This document shows positions 1-9,537 of a stretch of 33,957 nt of DNA, in pieces. The stretch lies in NCBI GenBank assembly GCA_902603705.1, contig CACKVQ010000014.1, positions 1-33,957 of the forward strand, read 5' to 3'. The translations under genes and the position numbers were made by a program. Below the pieces are notes generated by a model. The model was given only the letters and a program-made list of their open reading frames with translations, had not been told where the DNA came from and ran no database searches. This stretch comes from Puniceicoccaceae bacterium (GTDB taxonomy: Bacteria > Verrucomicrobiota > Verrucomicrobiia > Opitutales > Coraliomargaritaceae). Each line of letters starts with the position of its first letter. Position 1 is the stretch's first letter.

Positions 1-1002
1 TTCAAGATCCGCGTGAGCCTTGGGCATTTCCTCTTTAAGTTCAGCAATAGGTTTAGGTGTACGAATACCTGCAACAACATCTTCACCTTGGGCATTAATT
101 AGATATTCACCATAGAAAATCTTTTCGCCGTTAGCTGGATCGCGTGTGAAGGCAACACCGGTCGCGCATGTATCTCCCATGTTACCAAATACCATGGCCT
201 GAACGTTGACAGCGGTACCCCATGCAGCAGGAATATTATATTTCTGCCTGTAGAGAGTAGCGCGTTCATTTTGCCATGAATTAAATACGGCGCTCACAGA
301 GCCCCAGAGTTGCTTGTAAGCATCTTGTGGAAAAGCTGTGCCAGTACGCTTCTTAATAATTGCTTTGTAGCGCTTGATTAGCTCTTTGAGATTAGTAGCT
401 GTAAGTTCGTTATCTAGTTCTACGCCAACTTCATTGCGAAGTTTTTCTAGGCAACCTTCAAATGGGCAGTGGTCGTTTTCATTTACAGCCTGAACACCCA
501 TAACAACATCACCGTACATTTGGATAAATCTGCGGTAACAATCGTAAGCAAATGCTTGGTTGCCCGACTCCTTCGCTAGAGCTTTTACAGTCTTATCATT
601 TAGGCCTAAATTAAGGATTGTATCCATCATTCCCGGCATAGATTCACGTGCTCCTGAGCGGACGGAGAGAAGAAGTGGGTTCTTTTGAGCACCTAGCTTT
701 TTCCCAAGCTCTTTTTCAATCACAGCGACAGAAGCCTTTACTTCTGCTTCTAGTGTTTTCGGATAATTACGACCATTGTTATAAAAATAAGTGCAGACTT
801 CAGTAGTTATTGTGAAACCCGGAGGAACCGGAAGGCCAATACGAGCCATCTCCGCGAGATTAGCGCCCTTACCTCCGAGAAGGTTCCGTTGTTTCGCACT
901 ACCGTCAGTTTTTTTACCGAAATCGTAGCTATATTTAATCGCCTTAGCACTCTTGCGCTTCACGACTTTATTTGTGGCTTTTTTTATTTTTTTAGCTGGC
1001 AT
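1..1002 (-). CDS. ppdK: Pyruvate, phosphate dikinase, N-terminal third (partial at window edge)
   Basis: Cytosolic enzyme that interconverts pyruvate + ATP + Pi and PEP + AMP + PPi. The minus-strand frame stays open from the ATG at 1002 to base 1, giving 334 of the usual ~880-900 residues. Visible PPDK landmarks are [20 protein letters not shown], the glycine-rich [21 protein letters not shown] loop region of the ATP-grasp nucleotide-binding domain, and [20 protein letters not shown] near the cut end. The phosphohistidine and PEP domains lie outside the window. Odd feature: about 22 residues rich in lysine precede the family start ([20 protein letters not shown]), an extension most PPDKs lack. 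It is divergent from tatC across 188 bases. Identification is secure; the start is likely because no upstream in-frame ATG fits better. Confidence 0.95.
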   Translation of the reverse strand, partial: MPAKKIKKATNKVVKRKSAKAIKYSYDFGKKTDGSAKQRNLLGGKGANLAEMARIGLPVPPGFTITTEVCTYFYNNGRNYPKTLEAEVKASVAVIEKELGKKLGAQKNPLLLSVRSGARESMPGMMDTILNLGLNDKTVKALAKESGNQAFAYDCYRRFIQMYGDVVMGVQAVNENDHCPFEGCLEKLRNEVGVELDNELTATNLKELIKRYKAIIKKRTGTAFPQDAYKQLWGSVSAVFNSWQNERATLYRQKYNIPAAWGTAVNVQAMVFGNMGDTCATGVAFTRDPANGEKIFYGEYLINAQGEDVVAGIRTPKPIAELKEEMPKAHADLE

Positions 1003-1190
1003 ATTAAGTCGACCTGTAACTGGTCGGGGTTATTTTTATATTTACCACAGAACAGTGGTGATGACATAGAAAAATGTAGCAAAATGATTTCCTACATTCT
1101 GTCAATGGATTAGCCTAAGCTAGAGAAGGAAAGAGTTATATTTATGCATTGTGATTGCATATTTTACTAAAATACAGTTTAGCATATTTC

Positions 1191-2033
1191 ATGACTGTTC
1201 AAGACGATCAAACAGAGCATTTTGAAGATATAGACCCATACGAAGGGTCTATATTAGATTCTGAATCTGATTCACAAGGTATGAGCTTTCTCGAACATTT
1301 AGAAGAGTTTCGATGGACAGTAGGCCGTATCCTACTGGCTTTTGCTTTGGGTATTACTTTAGCTACATTTTTTATAGGCGAAATTGCAGATCTTTTAAAG
1401 TTTCCAATTACTTTCGCATATGGATCAAGTGAATTAGTAGACGATAATTTGATCACTTATCGCCCAATGGGGGTCATTTCAGTATTTATACAGATAGCTT
1501 TTATATCAGGTTTGACGCTCTCCATGCCTTTTACACTTTTCTTTTTGGGTACATTTGTAGCTCCAGGTTTAAACAAAAAAGAGCGCAGTTTGTTGAGGCC
1601 AGCTTGTTTTGCAGCATTTATGCTGTTCATTACTGGAGTGGCATTTGCATTCTTCGTGATTTTGCCTCTCACTTTATCATTTTCTGTCCGACTAAATCAA
1701 TATTTCGGATTTGAACTTCTGTGGGCTGCATCAGAATATTACAGCATGGTTGTTTGGTTTTCTCTGGCGACCGGTTCATTTTTTCAATTTCCGCTTATTA
1801 TCGTGGTCCTAGTCTTTTTAGGAGTAATTCCAGTTCAAAAGCTAAGGTCTTCTCGCCGCGTTGTTCTTGTAGGATTAATGATCTTTTCTGCCTTTTTAAC
1901 ACCAGGGGGTGACTTTATTTCCCTACCTATTACGACTGGCCTGATGTATAGCTTGTATGAACTATCTATCTGGGTAGGAGCCTCCACAGAGAAAAAGAGA
2001 AAAGTCAACTCAATAGATAAGTGGGAAGAGTAG
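1191..2033 (+). CDS. tatC: Sec-independent protein translocase TatC
   Basis: Inner-membrane receptor of the twin-arginine export pathway, which binds folded Tat substrates with TatB/TatA. The protein is 280 aa with six predicted membrane segments. The family signature [11 protein letters not shown] is at residues 31-41, and [16 protein letters not shown] matches the conserved first periplasmic loop with its Pro and Glu. GSFFQFP corresponds to the later conserved loop, with Gln where E. coli has Glu. An acidic tail of about 30 residues precedes the core. The ATG at 1191 was preferred to a TTG at 1155, which would add 12 residues outside the family. No ribosome binding site is visible. No tatA/B lies beside it, so the partner must be elsewhere. 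Confidence 0.95.
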   Translation: MTVQDDQTEHFEDIDPYEGSILDSESDSQGMSFLEHLEEFRWTVGRILLAFALGITLATFFIGEIADLLKFPITFAYGSSELVDDNLITYRPMGVISVFIQIAFISGLTLSMPFTLFFLGTFVAPGLNKKERSLLRPACFAAFMLFITGVAFAFFVILPLTLSFSVRLNQYFGFELLWAASEYYSMVVWFSLATGSFFQFPLIIVVLVFLGVIPVQKLRSSRRVVLVGLMIFSAFLTPGGDFISLPITTGLMYSLYELSIWVGASTEKKRKVNSIDKWEE

Positions 2034-2118
2034 CACCTGATTGCTTTACCATAGATACCAGGTAGATTACTATCACTTGCTTAAATAAGGGTAAACTTGA
2101 ATTATAAGCCTCAAGATA

Positions 2119-2367
2119 CTAATCGTTCTTTTTATTTCTTTTTCTTTGATCTATGAAGACCAGCATAAACATGTGATATGCAAACCAGAATACAGCTGTG
2201 ATTGGTATTGCTGTAAAGCAAGCTTGAGCTTGAGCGATTAATGAATCCTGAGAGAAAGTGAATGGACGCAGTAAGTAAGACATCATAATAAATACTAAAA
2301 ATGATAGAACTATACCGATTATTATGTGCGTTTTAGTTAATAGTTTTTGATAGGCTACAATATGCAT
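2119..2367 (-). CDS. Small hypothetical membrane protein
   Basis: An 82-residue protein not recognised as a named family. It shows two strongly hydrophobic stretches (about residues 14-33 and 52-72), separated by a short polar loop, and a highly charged C-terminus (DQRKRNKKND) consistent with positive-inside retention in the cytoplasm. It starts with ATG and lies between convergent tatC and co-directional tlyA, 72 bases downstream of tlyA's stop, so it could be transcribed with tlyA. The clear two-helix hairpin and the lack of any competing gene on the other strand make it a plausible real gene; function unknown. Confidence 0.6.
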   Translation of the reverse strand: MHIVAYQKLLTKTHIIIGIVLSFLVFIMMSYLLRPFTFSQDSLIAQAQACFTAIPITAVFWFAYHMFMLVFIDQRKRNKKND

Positions 2368-2439
2368 AACTTTAAAAGATGTATTTGCTTATATTGTGTC
2401 AAAGTGAAAGTTACAATTTAAGATTAAGAATATTTAAGA

Positions 2440-3195
2440 TCAGTTTTTACTGCGCAAAGTTATTAAAAATTCCCGATTACCTTCAGTGCCTCTGATTGGC
2501 GATTCCATGGTTCCAAGAAACTGGCATCCATCTAACTGAGATAATGAGAAGTTTTTAATACTAGTTAAAATACGATTATGTATAACCTCATCGCGAATAA
2601 TACCTCGGCCAATGTCGACTTCGTGTTTTTCTGCCTCAAATTGAGGTTTAACTAGTGCGATGAGGTGGCCGCCAGGACTAATAAAATTCCAAATTGCAGG
2701 CAGTACTTTAGTTAGTGAAATAAAGGACAGATCCATTACTATTAGCGGATAGTCAGCATGTGGCAGGTCGCCTGCCTTGAGATAGCGAGCATTTGTTTTT
2801 TCTATATTCGTAACTCTTTCGTCTTGAATTAACTTATTGTGCATTTGAGCTTTACCAACGTCCACGCAAATTGCTTCGCTAGCACCACGCTGCAAGCAAC
2901 AATCTGTGAAGCCGCCAGTGGAGGCTCCTACATCCAGCACTCTCAATCCTTTAACTGGTAATTTTAGAAAATTCAACATTCCTTCTAATTTTTGACCTCC
3001 TCGACTAACAAAACGTGGGGCGGCTTCTACGCGTACTTCACTATTTTCGGGTAGGCTTCTGCCTGGTTTATCTAAACGTTCGGTGCCTAATCTTACTTTA
3101 CCGGCTAATATAAGTGCTTTGGCTTGAGTCCGTGAGTCAGCCATGCCTTTACTAACAATCAGGTCATCAAGACGTTTCTTTATCGCTTTTTTCAT
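2440..3195 (-). CDS. tlyA: TlyA-family rRNA (cytidine-2'-O) methyltransferase
   Basis: Ribosomal RNA 2'-O-methyltransferase; characterised TlyA proteins modify 16S C1409 and, in some species, 23S C1920, affecting capreomycin sensitivity. The 251-residue product has an N-terminal S4 RNA-binding domain (about residues 7-68), the linker motif [12 protein letters not shown], and an FtsJ-like Rossmann domain starting [20 protein letters not shown]. The expected catalytic residues appear as Lys in RGGQKL, Asp in VMDLSFISL and Lys in ALVKPQFE. A longer reading starting at 3273 would add a hydrophobic 26-residue segment foreign to the family, so the ATG at 3195 was chosen. It is divergent from the sugar dehydrogenase gene. 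Confidence 0.93.
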   Translation of the reverse strand: MKKAIKKRLDDLIVSKGMADSRTQAKALILAGKVRLGTERLDKPGRSLPENSEVRVEAAPRFVSRGGQKLEGMLNFLKLPVKGLRVLDVGASTGGFTDCCLQRGASEAICVDVGKAQMHNKLIQDERVTNIEKTNARYLKAGDLPHADYPLIVMDLSFISLTKVLPAIWNFISPGGHLIALVKPQFEAEKHEVDIGRGIIRDEVIHNRILTSIKNFSLSQLDGCQFLGTMESPIRGTEGNREFLITLRSKN

Positions 3196-3361
3196 TTTAT
3201 ATATTATGCACAGTAATAAAATAAAATTATTACATATAAGTAAACGAATAGCAAAAACTGTATATTCCTTCAAAATGATTGTACTTATACGTATATCTTA
3301 ACGACACAAACTAGGGTATCAAACATTTTGCGATGCTAAAACATATAACTTTATTTCATAT

Positions 3362-4774
3362 ATGCGCATTTTTTTTATTTACCTAGTATCCTGTCTTATT
3401 CCGATCTATGCACAAAATCGAATTGGTACTGGAGTGGTGAAAAAGCTATACGAAGAATATTGCCTGAATTGCCACGGCGAGAACCTAGAAAGTGGTCTTG
3501 GCGGTTCATTACTTCGTGAGTCATTGATGGAAGATATAGGCTCACAAGATGACTTTATTCAGTACATTAAGCTAGGAAATTTAGATATGGGTATGCCGGC
3601 GTTTGGTGATAAATTAACCGATTCTCAAATACGTAGCTTGCAAATTTATATCGAAGAAATTCAGCTGAAAAAAGAACGAGAGGTTAAGAATCTAGTCGGC
3701 TCAGTTCAAAAGAATAAGTACAAAGCGGGTGGCTACTTATTTAGACTAGAAACTGTAATTGAAGACTTAGATATGCCATGGTCCATCTCATTCATTAGTG
3801 TAGAAAAAGCACTCATAACTGAGCGCAGCGGAGCTTTGCGCGTGTGGGAAGATGGGATGATTAGTAAAGCAGTTTCTGGTACGCCCGAATCGATTAAACG
3901 AGGTCAGGGTGGTTTGCTTGAGGTATCAATTCACCCAGAATATAATATAAATAAGTGGGTTTATTTAGCTTATTCAGAAAGTTTGAATGCTGATGAAGAA
4001 AAACCAGCAACTATGACTAAAGTCGTACGGGGTCGAATCGTTGACGGTCAGTGGTGTGATCAGGAAGATATTTTTTATACAAGTGAAGAATACCATAATG
4101 TATCGGGTGTTCATTATGGGACACGTTTCGTATTCAAAGATGGATATCTTTATTTTGGAATCGGGGATCGGGGTAAACAAGATCAGGCGCAAGATCTTAC
4201 ACGCCCAAATGGCAAGATTCACCGCATACACGATGATGGACGCATACCAGTAGATAATCCATTTTCACATATTCAAAATGCTTACCCAAGTATTTGGACA
4301 TATGGAAACCGTAACCCACAAGGCCTAGATTTACATCCACTAACGGGAGCAATATTTGAGTCAGAACATGGTCCTCGTGGTGGCGACGAAATTAATTTAA
4401 TAGAACGTGGCCTTAATTATGGATGGCCAATAATCACCTACGGTATGAACTACGACGGCAGTCCCATTACTGCAAAAACAGCCGCTGATAATATGAAGCA
4501 ACCTTTGCATTACTGGACGCCTTCTATTGCGGTTTGCGGTATAGACTTTTATGAAGGTGATGAATTCCCATTGTGGAAGTACGACTTATTTGCGGGTGGT
4601 TTATCCTCACAAGAGCTACACCGATTAGTTATAAAAGATGATAAAGTTGTCTCAACTGAAATCATTTTAAAAAATGAAGGTCGTGTTCGCGATGTGGCTA
4701 CTGGTCCAGACGGCATGCTTTATCTCGTATTGAATGATCCAGATGTAGTAGTTCGACTCATTCCTGATGAATGA
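3362..4774 (+). CDS. Exported cytochrome c-fused PQQ-dependent sugar dehydrogenase
   Basis: Periplasmic oxidoreductase predicted to oxidise an aldose or similar sugar with PQQ and pass electrons to its own heme. A signal peptide (MRIFFIYLVSCLIPIYA, then QNR) precedes a small cytochrome c domain with CLNCH at residues 34-38 and a Met-rich distal ligand region (DMGMPAF, about 75-81). The rest is a soluble aldose sugar dehydrogenase (YliI/Gdh-B-like) propeller: MPWSISF, RGQGGLLEVSIHPEY, GVHYGTRFVF with the putative catalytic His, YLYFGIGDRG, RNPQGLDLHP and GPRGGDEINLIERGLNYGWP. At 470 aa it is a typical size for the fusion. Substrate unknown. The stop overlaps the rsmJ start by 4 bases. Confidence 0.88.
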   Translation: MRIFFIYLVSCLIPIYAQNRIGTGVVKKLYEEYCLNCHGENLESGLGGSLLRESLMEDIGSQDDFIQYIKLGNLDMGMPAFGDKLTDSQIRSLQIYIEEIQLKKEREVKNLVGSVQKNKYKAGGYLFRLETVIEDLDMPWSISFISVEKALITERSGALRVWEDGMISKAVSGTPESIKRGQGGLLEVSIHPEYNINKWVYLAYSESLNADEEKPATMTKVVRGRIVDGQWCDQEDIFYTSEEYHNVSGVHYGTRFVFKDGYLYFGIGDRGKQDQAQDLTRPNGKIHRIHDDGRIPVDNPFSHIQNAYPSIWTYGNRNPQGLDLHPLTGAIFESEHGPRGGDEINLIERGLNYGWPIITYGMNYDGSPITAKTAADNMKQPLHYWTPSIAVCGIDFYEGDEFPLWKYDLFAGGLSSQELHRLVIKDDKVVSTEIILKNEGRVRDVATGPDGMLYLVLNDPDVVVRLIPDE

Positions 4775-5619
4775 TAAAAGCATCCGCAGTAATTACTTTT
4801 GAAAGCAAACTTCTATTGAAAGGAGAATCGCTAGCCAAACGACTCTCTGTGCCGCATATAGATGCTATCTCAAAGCAAATTATAAAAAAACCTGACATTG
4901 TATCTTACATACGCAGCAAATTCGAAATTAAAGTATCTAAACTTAAAGTCGTACTTATTTACCAAAATAGTGGATTATATCTCGTTCAAATAACGAAGAA
5001 AGAATTCCTATTTATATGTGCTAATTTTCATGGAAATACTGTAAAATATAGACGACAAAAGGGCGGTGGAAAAAATGAAATGATCGCAAAAGCCACTGGG
5101 CTGAGTATCGACTCAAACCTTAGTATTCTAGATGCTACCTGTGGATTAGGCCGCGATGCTTTTATTTTAGCTAGTATTGGTGGGTATGTAACTATGATTG
5201 AGCGGATAGTGGAAATTCACGCTTTAGTCGAAGGTGCACTTATGCAAGCTGTAGAGTGGGGTAAATTGTCAGATCCAAAACTTGTTGAAATCTTAAATCG
5301 AATGAAATTAATTAAAGCTGATGCAATTTCACACATGTTATCCATTAATCGTGATAGCAGGCCGGATGTAGTTTATCTAGACCCCATGTTTCCTACACGC
5401 AAGAAGAGCGCTAAAGTCAAAAAAGAAATGAATGTACTGCATAATGTAGTAGGTAGTGACTCCGACTCTCATGAAATGCTACGAGTTGCTCTTAGCTGTG
5501 CGCGTAAGCGTGTTGTTGTTAAACGACCTAAGGCTGCACAGGCGCTTGGTTGCGAAAAAGTAAATTACACATTTAAAGGTAAAAGTAATCGATACGATGT
5601 ATATATATGCGCTAATTAG
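4771..5619 (+). CDS. rsmJ: 16S rRNA (guanine1516-N2)-methyltransferase RsmJ-like
   Basis: SAM-dependent methyltransferase expected to make m2G1516 in 16S rRNA. The C-terminal two thirds match RsmJ closely: KGGGKNEMIAKATG (from residue 97), the SAM-binding DATCGLGRDAFILASIG (from 121), VYLDPMFP (201-208) and the following KKSAKVKKEMNVL. The N-terminal ~85 residues are poorly conserved, as usual for this family. Translation begins inside the stop codon of the sugar dehydrogenase gene (ATGA, 4771-4774), implying translational coupling although the two functions are unrelated. RsmJ is best known from gammaproteobacteria, so its presence here may be worth a phylogeny. Confidence 0.88.
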   Translation: MIKASAVITFESKLLLKGESLAKRLSVPHIDAISKQIIKKPDIVSYIRSKFEIKVSKLKVVLIYQNSGLYLVQITKKEFLFICANFHGNTVKYRRQKGGGKNEMIAKATGLSIDSNLSILDATCGLGRDAFILASIGGYVTMIERIVEIHALVEGALMQAVEWGKLSDPKLVEILNRMKLIKADAISHMLSINRDSRPDVVYLDPMFPTRKKSAKVKKEMNVLHNVVGSDSDSHEMLRVALSCARKRVVVKRPKAAQALGCEKVNYTFKGKSNRYDVYICAN

Positions 5620-5740
5620 ATATTAAATAAAATATGGTATATGAATGAAAGATATCCAGATTTTCAGTATAATTAATTGAAATTGTAAAATGCATTTAGT
5701 AATTATTTAGAATACTATTTAGAGCAATGTTCTTGTGCAA

Positions 5741-6409
5741 ATGAGTGACCATTTAAAATTAGATAATTATCAACGGCCGAAGCTTTTCATGCCTAATGAA
5801 AATACTAGTTTACTGCTTCATAGTTGTTGTGCCCCCTGTGCTTGTGAGATTATGGAAGCTTTAGCGGCATCAAACATAAAGACTACCGTTTTTTTCTATA
5901 ATCCTAATATTCACCCAAAAGAAGAATATGAAATTAGAAAAAATGAAAATAGAAGATTTTGCGATAAGTTAGGATTTGAATGTATAGATGCTGATTACGA
6001 TAGGGATAATTGGTTTAATAGAATCAAAGGTTTGGAGAACGAACCAGAGAGAGGAAGGAGATGTACACTATGCTTTGACATGAGGTTTGAAAGATCTGCG
6101 CTTTATGCAGAAGAGAACGGTTATGGCGTTTATGCCACTACTTTAGGTATATCTAGGTGGAAAGATATGGAGCAGATTAATGCTTCTGGTTTTAGGGCAG
6201 CTAAAAGATACGAGAGCGTCACTTACTGGGATTTTAATTGGAGAAAGCAAGGTGGAGCTTCCCGTATGATTGAAATATCTAAAAGAGAAGAATTTTATCA
6301 GCAGGAGTATTGTGGATGTATCTATAGTCTAAGGGATACTAATCGATGGAGAAGAAAAAATAATAAAGAAAGCATTGTTCGGGGAGTTAAATTTTACGGA
6401 AAGAATTAA
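5741..6409 (+). CDS. queH: Epoxyqueuosine reductase QueH
   Basis: Catalyses the last step of tRNA queuosine synthesis, reducing epoxyqueuosine to queuosine; QueH is the cobalamin-independent alternative to QueG. The 222-residue product has the full cysteine pattern of the former DUF208 family: SCCAPC (C29, C30, C33) with C35, RRCTLCF (C108, C111) and YCGC (C191, C193), which bind an Fe-S cluster and a second metal. [19 protein letters not shown] is another family signature. The ATG at 5741 is preferred to the GTG two codons upstream. It stands alone between rsmJ and the SDR gene with gaps of over 100 bases on each side, but a queuosine-precursor transporter gene lies at 15455-16165. Confidence 0.93.
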   Translation: MSDHLKLDNYQRPKLFMPNENTSLLLHSCCAPCACEIMEALAASNIKTTVFFYNPNIHPKEEYEIRKNENRRFCDKLGFECIDADYDRDNWFNRIKGLENEPERGRRCTLCFDMRFERSALYAEENGYGVYATTLGISRWKDMEQINASGFRAAKRYESVTYWDFNWRKQGGASRMIEISKREEFYQQEYCGCIYSLRDTNRWRRKNNKESIVRGVKFYGKN

Positions 6410-6525
6410 TCTAAAACTGAGATTTCAAAATCTACTCAATATTTTTATGAACATTGTATAAATCTATTTTTATATCTATATTGTAAATTTATTGTTACGT
6501 TTATTACTGTTTACCTTTGTATGCC

Positions 6526-7308
6526 ATGACTGAGTCTTATCTAAATACGCTTTTCGGCTTAGAGAATAAAGTAGCGGTAGTTATTGGTGGTACCGGTGAG
6601 CTCTGTGGATCAATGGCTGAAGGACTGGCTAATTCAGGGGCAGAAACTGTGCTGGCTGGCAGGAATGAAGAGAAGGCTAGTACAAGATTAGATAATATAA
6701 GTAGCGCTGGTGGCCATGCTTATTTTGAAAAGGTAGATGTTACATGCAAAACTTCTATTAATAATTTACTTTCTTCCGTCCTCAAAAGATCTGGTCAGGT
6801 CGATATTCTTATTAACGGCGCGGGAGCAAACTCGCCTACGCCCATTCTTGATATTCAGGAGGATGAGTTTGATAATATACTAAACACTAATTTAAAAGCT
6901 GTTCTTTTTGCTTCTCAGGTCTTCGGCGAATATATGTTGAAAAGGGGTGAGGGTGGTAGCATAATCAATGTAGGATCTATGAGTGGTATTGTACCTCTTT
7001 CACGTGTTTTTTCATATTCTGCTAGTAAAGCTGCTGTACACAATCTCTCTAAAAATATGGCACGAGAATGGGCAGATCAAAATATTCGAGTTAATACTAT
7101 TGTACCAGGCTTCTTTCCTGCTGAGCAGAATAAAAAAGTACTTACAGAGGAACGTGTCGCATCAATCATGCAACATACGCCTGCAAAACGTTTTGGTGAC
7201 GCCTCCGAATTGATAGGTGCAACTCTACTACTTGCAAGTGAAGCGGGCAGCTTTATGAATGGGTCAGAATTAGTAGTAGATGGCGGTTATGCATCTATGA
7301 CTATTTAG
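6526..7308 (+). CDS. Short-chain dehydrogenase/reductase, possibly fructuronate/mannonate-type
   Basis: NAD(P)-dependent oxidoreductase of 260 aa. The nucleotide-binding loop GGTGELCG is at residues 21-28, NGAG at 97-100, the catalytic Ser in GSMSG at about 151-153, and YxxxK as Y164/K168 in YSASKAAV. The phrases [12 protein letters not shown] and [14 protein letters not shown] resemble the SDR branch that includes D-mannonate (fructuronate) oxidoreductases and gluconate 5-dehydrogenases; this is recollection of family sequences, not a search. The ATG at 6526 was chosen over the TTG at 6517. It is followed after 68 bases by a hydroxyacid dehydrogenase gene, so a sugar-acid substrate is plausible. 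Confidence 0.85.
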   Translation: MTESYLNTLFGLENKVAVVIGGTGELCGSMAEGLANSGAETVLAGRNEEKASTRLDNISSAGGHAYFEKVDVTCKTSINNLLSSVLKRSGQVDILINGAGANSPTPILDIQEDEFDNILNTNLKAVLFASQVFGEYMLKRGEGGSIINVGSMSGIVPLSRVFSYSASKAAVHNLSKNMAREWADQNIRVNTIVPGFFPAEQNKKVLTEERVASIMQHTPAKRFGDASELIGATLLLASEAGSFMNGSELVVDGGYASMTI

Positions 7309-7376
7309 GGTTTTTCATTCACTTAATTCTCAATTTAATAAATAGAGTAATTTGCTAATTTTTTCTACATAATACT

Positions 7377-8357
7377 ATGATACGCATACTTCTTACTACT
7401 ACTTCATTTCAAGACTGCCCCGGAGATCATCATACACTACTTGAAAATATTGGGGCAGAAATCGTACGCGAGCGTGGACCACTTTCAGAAGCTCGCATGC
7501 TTGAATTATCTGGTAGTTTTGATGCATTTCTCTGCGGAGACGACGAAGTTTCACAAAAAGTGATCGATAAATCACTACCAAGATTAAAAATTATATCTAA
7601 ATATGGTATAGGCGTCGATAAAATCAATGTTACTTACGCGTCGAAAAAAGGCATACCAGTTAGTTTCTGTCCGGGGGTAAATCACACAACTGTTGCAGAG
7701 CATGTATTTATGCTACTTCTTGCTTTAAGTAAGAATTTAATAAAACAGGCTAACGCGACTAGTAATGGACTGTGGAAGCGTATGACTGGGTTTGAAATTA
7801 CTGGAAAAAAAATCGGTATTATTGGGTTAGGTCGCATAGGGCGTGAAGTTGCTACACGAGCTAAAGCTTTTGGAATGAATTGTATAGGCTACGATATTTA
7901 TTGGCCTGAAGAGTTTGCAGATCAGAACAATATTTCACGAGCTAAAGATATTTCAGGATTACTTGGGTTGAGTGACATTGTTACACTGCATACAAATCTA
8001 ACGGAGGACACTCGATACATGATCAGTAAAGCTAGTATCGATGAAATGAAAAATGGCGCTATATTAATCAATTGTGGGCGCGGCGAACTTACGCATGAAG
8101 CTGATATTGCATCAGCACTTAATAGTGGAAAATTAGGTGGATACGCTACTGATGTTTTAGAACAGGAGCCCCCATCCGAGGATCACCCACTATTAGGAGC
8201 AAAGAATTGCATCATTACTCCGCATGTTGCTTCTCGCACTTATGAGTCTGTAGAGCGACAGGCAAAAATGGCTACGCAAAATTTACTTAACTTGTTGAAA
8301 GGAGAAGAAGCTATTGCACAGGTCAATGATGTACCTCCACCGGTAGCACTTATATAA
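7377..8357 (+). CDS. D-isomer-specific 2-hydroxyacid dehydrogenase
   Basis: NAD(P)H-dependent reductase of a 2-oxoacid, or dehydrogenase of a D-2-hydroxyacid, related to SerA and hydroxypyruvate reductase. At 326 aa it has the usual two-domain architecture without an ACT regulatory domain. GLGRIG (150-155) is the dinucleotide-binding loop, with YDIYW ending the next strand. The catalytic triad is visible as Arg235 in NCGRGEL, Glu264 in LEQEPP and His283 in TPHVAS. The lack of the ~200-residue C-terminal SerA extension argues against a classical biosynthetic phosphoglycerate dehydrogenase. It lies between the SDR gene and the Ldh-family gene, all on the plus strand. Confidence 0.88.
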   Translation: MIRILLTTTSFQDCPGDHHTLLENIGAEIVRERGPLSEARMLELSGSFDAFLCGDDEVSQKVIDKSLPRLKIISKYGIGVDKINVTYASKKGIPVSFCPGVNHTTVAEHVFMLLLALSKNLIKQANATSNGLWKRMTGFEITGKKIGIIGLGRIGREVATRAKAFGMNCIGYDIYWPEEFADQNNISRAKDISGLLGLSDIVTLHTNLTEDTRYMISKASIDEMKNGAILINCGRGELTHEADIASALNSGKLGGYATDVLEQEPPSEDHPLLGAKNCIITPHVASRTYESVERQAKMATQNLLNLLKGEEAIAQVNDVPPPVALI

Positions 8358-8371
8358 ATTTACTTATAAGG

Positions 8372-8377
8372 TATAAT
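8372..8377 (+). promoter_or_regulatory. Candidate -10 element (TATAAT) before the Ldh2 gene
   Basis: An exact TATAAT lies 33 bases before the ATG at 8411; a second copy at 8391-8396 lies closer. No convincing -35 hexamer is seen 16-18 bases upstream of either, and the region is AT-rich, so this could be chance. Confidence 0.22.
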
Positions 8378-8410
8378 CAGTGAATTAAGATATAATAAAA
8401 CTAACTTATT

Positions 8411-9505
8411 ATGCCCGAAAAATTCTACATAGTCCCAACGGAAAAGCACGCAGAACTTGTCAGTAAAGCATATCAACGACGAGGATATACAGTAACCGAA
8501 TCTACAAAAGCTGCCCGTTTTTCCAACCTAGCTTCTGAGCATGGTATTCGTACACACAATGCCATTAAAGCTCTACATTTAGATGAACTATTTGGAAGTG
8601 GCGGCGGCGGCTGCGTTCCAAAAGCGCAGATAGAAGTCTTAAATTCTGAATTTGCTGCAAGCCAAGTCTGGAATGCAAACAAAAAACTTGGGCAAGCCAC
8701 TGCATATGACGCAATGGACGCTGCAATAGTAATGGCTGATAAGTATGGAATAGGACAAGTTTCCGTCGACAATGCATTTCACTACCTTTGGGGAGGTGGG
8801 TATGTAATGGAGGCTGCTAAGCGCGGATATATAGCCTACACAAATTGTACAGCTGCTCTAGCAGAGGTGGTACCTTTTATGGGTAAATTTCCCACACTAG
8901 GAACTAATCCGCATAGTTGGGGATTTCCAACTGCTGATGCTGTAGGTTTTCCAATAGTTATCGATTGGGCTACCTCTGTCATAGCAATGGGAAGAGTACA
9001 ACAATTTTTGCGTGAAGGAATAAAACTGCCAGTCAATGCAGCTGTGGACATCAATGGTACACCTACTACAGATGCAAGTAAAGTTAGTGCGCTTATGCCA
9101 TTTGGCGCCCACAAAGGCTATGGACTAAGTCTAATCAATGAATTAGTCAGTGCTTATATAGGCGGTAGCTTGCCAACACTTCGAAGTCGTGAAGTACATG
9201 AAGGTGAGAAGCGTACTCCTACATTTTATTTTAAAGTCATACACCCTGATGCTATTAATGGGCGAGCTTTTGCAAAAGGAAGGTCACAAAGCGAAAATAT
9301 TAAATTAGTAATTGAAGATATACTAGGACATGGTAACGATAATTGCCTACTACCTGGTCAACTTGAAGCTGAGTGGGCTGGGCGCGTAAAAAGAGCAGGA
9401 GGCCTATTATTTTCTGAGGCAGAAATAAACGCTCTTAGCGAAATATCTGAAGAGTGCGGACTGTCTAGATGGAAGTTAAAACAATTTCAAAAAGAGATTA
9501 TCTGA
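8411..9505 (+). CDS. Ldh2/malate-lactate-ureidoglycolate-type dehydrogenase
   Basis: NAD(P)-dependent dehydrogenase of the Ldh2 (AllD/DlgD/ComC) fold, 364 aa. Landmarks are EHGIRTHNAIK, corresponding to the family's RGxxSHGxxR with the catalytic His at 49, a second His in NAFHYLWGGGYVMEA (124), LGTNPHSWGFP, and MPFGAHKGYGLSL. The usual SHG glycine is Asn and the usual Arg four residues on is Lys, so substrate binding may differ. Known members act on malate, L-lactate, ureidoglycolate, 2,3-diketogulonate or (R)-sulfolactate. Ureidoglycolate is tempting beside purine genes but nothing here proves it. It is the last gene of the plus-strand trio and is followed by a candidate terminator. Confidence 0.85.
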   Translation: MPEKFYIVPTEKHAELVSKAYQRRGYTVTESTKAARFSNLASEHGIRTHNAIKALHLDELFGSGGGGCVPKAQIEVLNSEFAASQVWNANKKLGQATAYDAMDAAIVMADKYGIGQVSVDNAFHYLWGGGYVMEAAKRGYIAYTNCTAALAEVVPFMGKFPTLGTNPHSWGFPTADAVGFPIVIDWATSVIAMGRVQQFLREGIKLPVNAAVDINGTPTTDASKVSALMPFGAHKGYGLSLINELVSAYIGGSLPTLRSREVHEGEKRTPTFYFKVIHPDAINGRAFAKGRSQSENIKLVIEDILGHGNDNCLLPGQLEAEWAGRVKRAGGLLFSEAEINALSEISEECGLSRWKLKQFQKEII

Positions 9506-9537
9506 GATAATCAAAATTTAAGTGACAGATATATATT

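Noticed and set aside
1010-1110. Short inverted repeats (GACC/GGTC, CCAC/GTGG, TGTAG/CTACA) in the ppdK-tatC gap
   Set aside because: Stems of 4-5 bases with no T-run; expected by chance in a 188-base divergent gap.
889-1113. Open frame of 74 codons on the plus strand over the start of ppdK
   Set aside because: Antisense to the clearly conserved PPDK N-terminus; no domain or hydrophobic logic of its own.
2034-2118. Possible terminator after tatC (ACCTG ... CAGGT)
   Set aside because: Five-base stem with a 20-base loop and no T-run.
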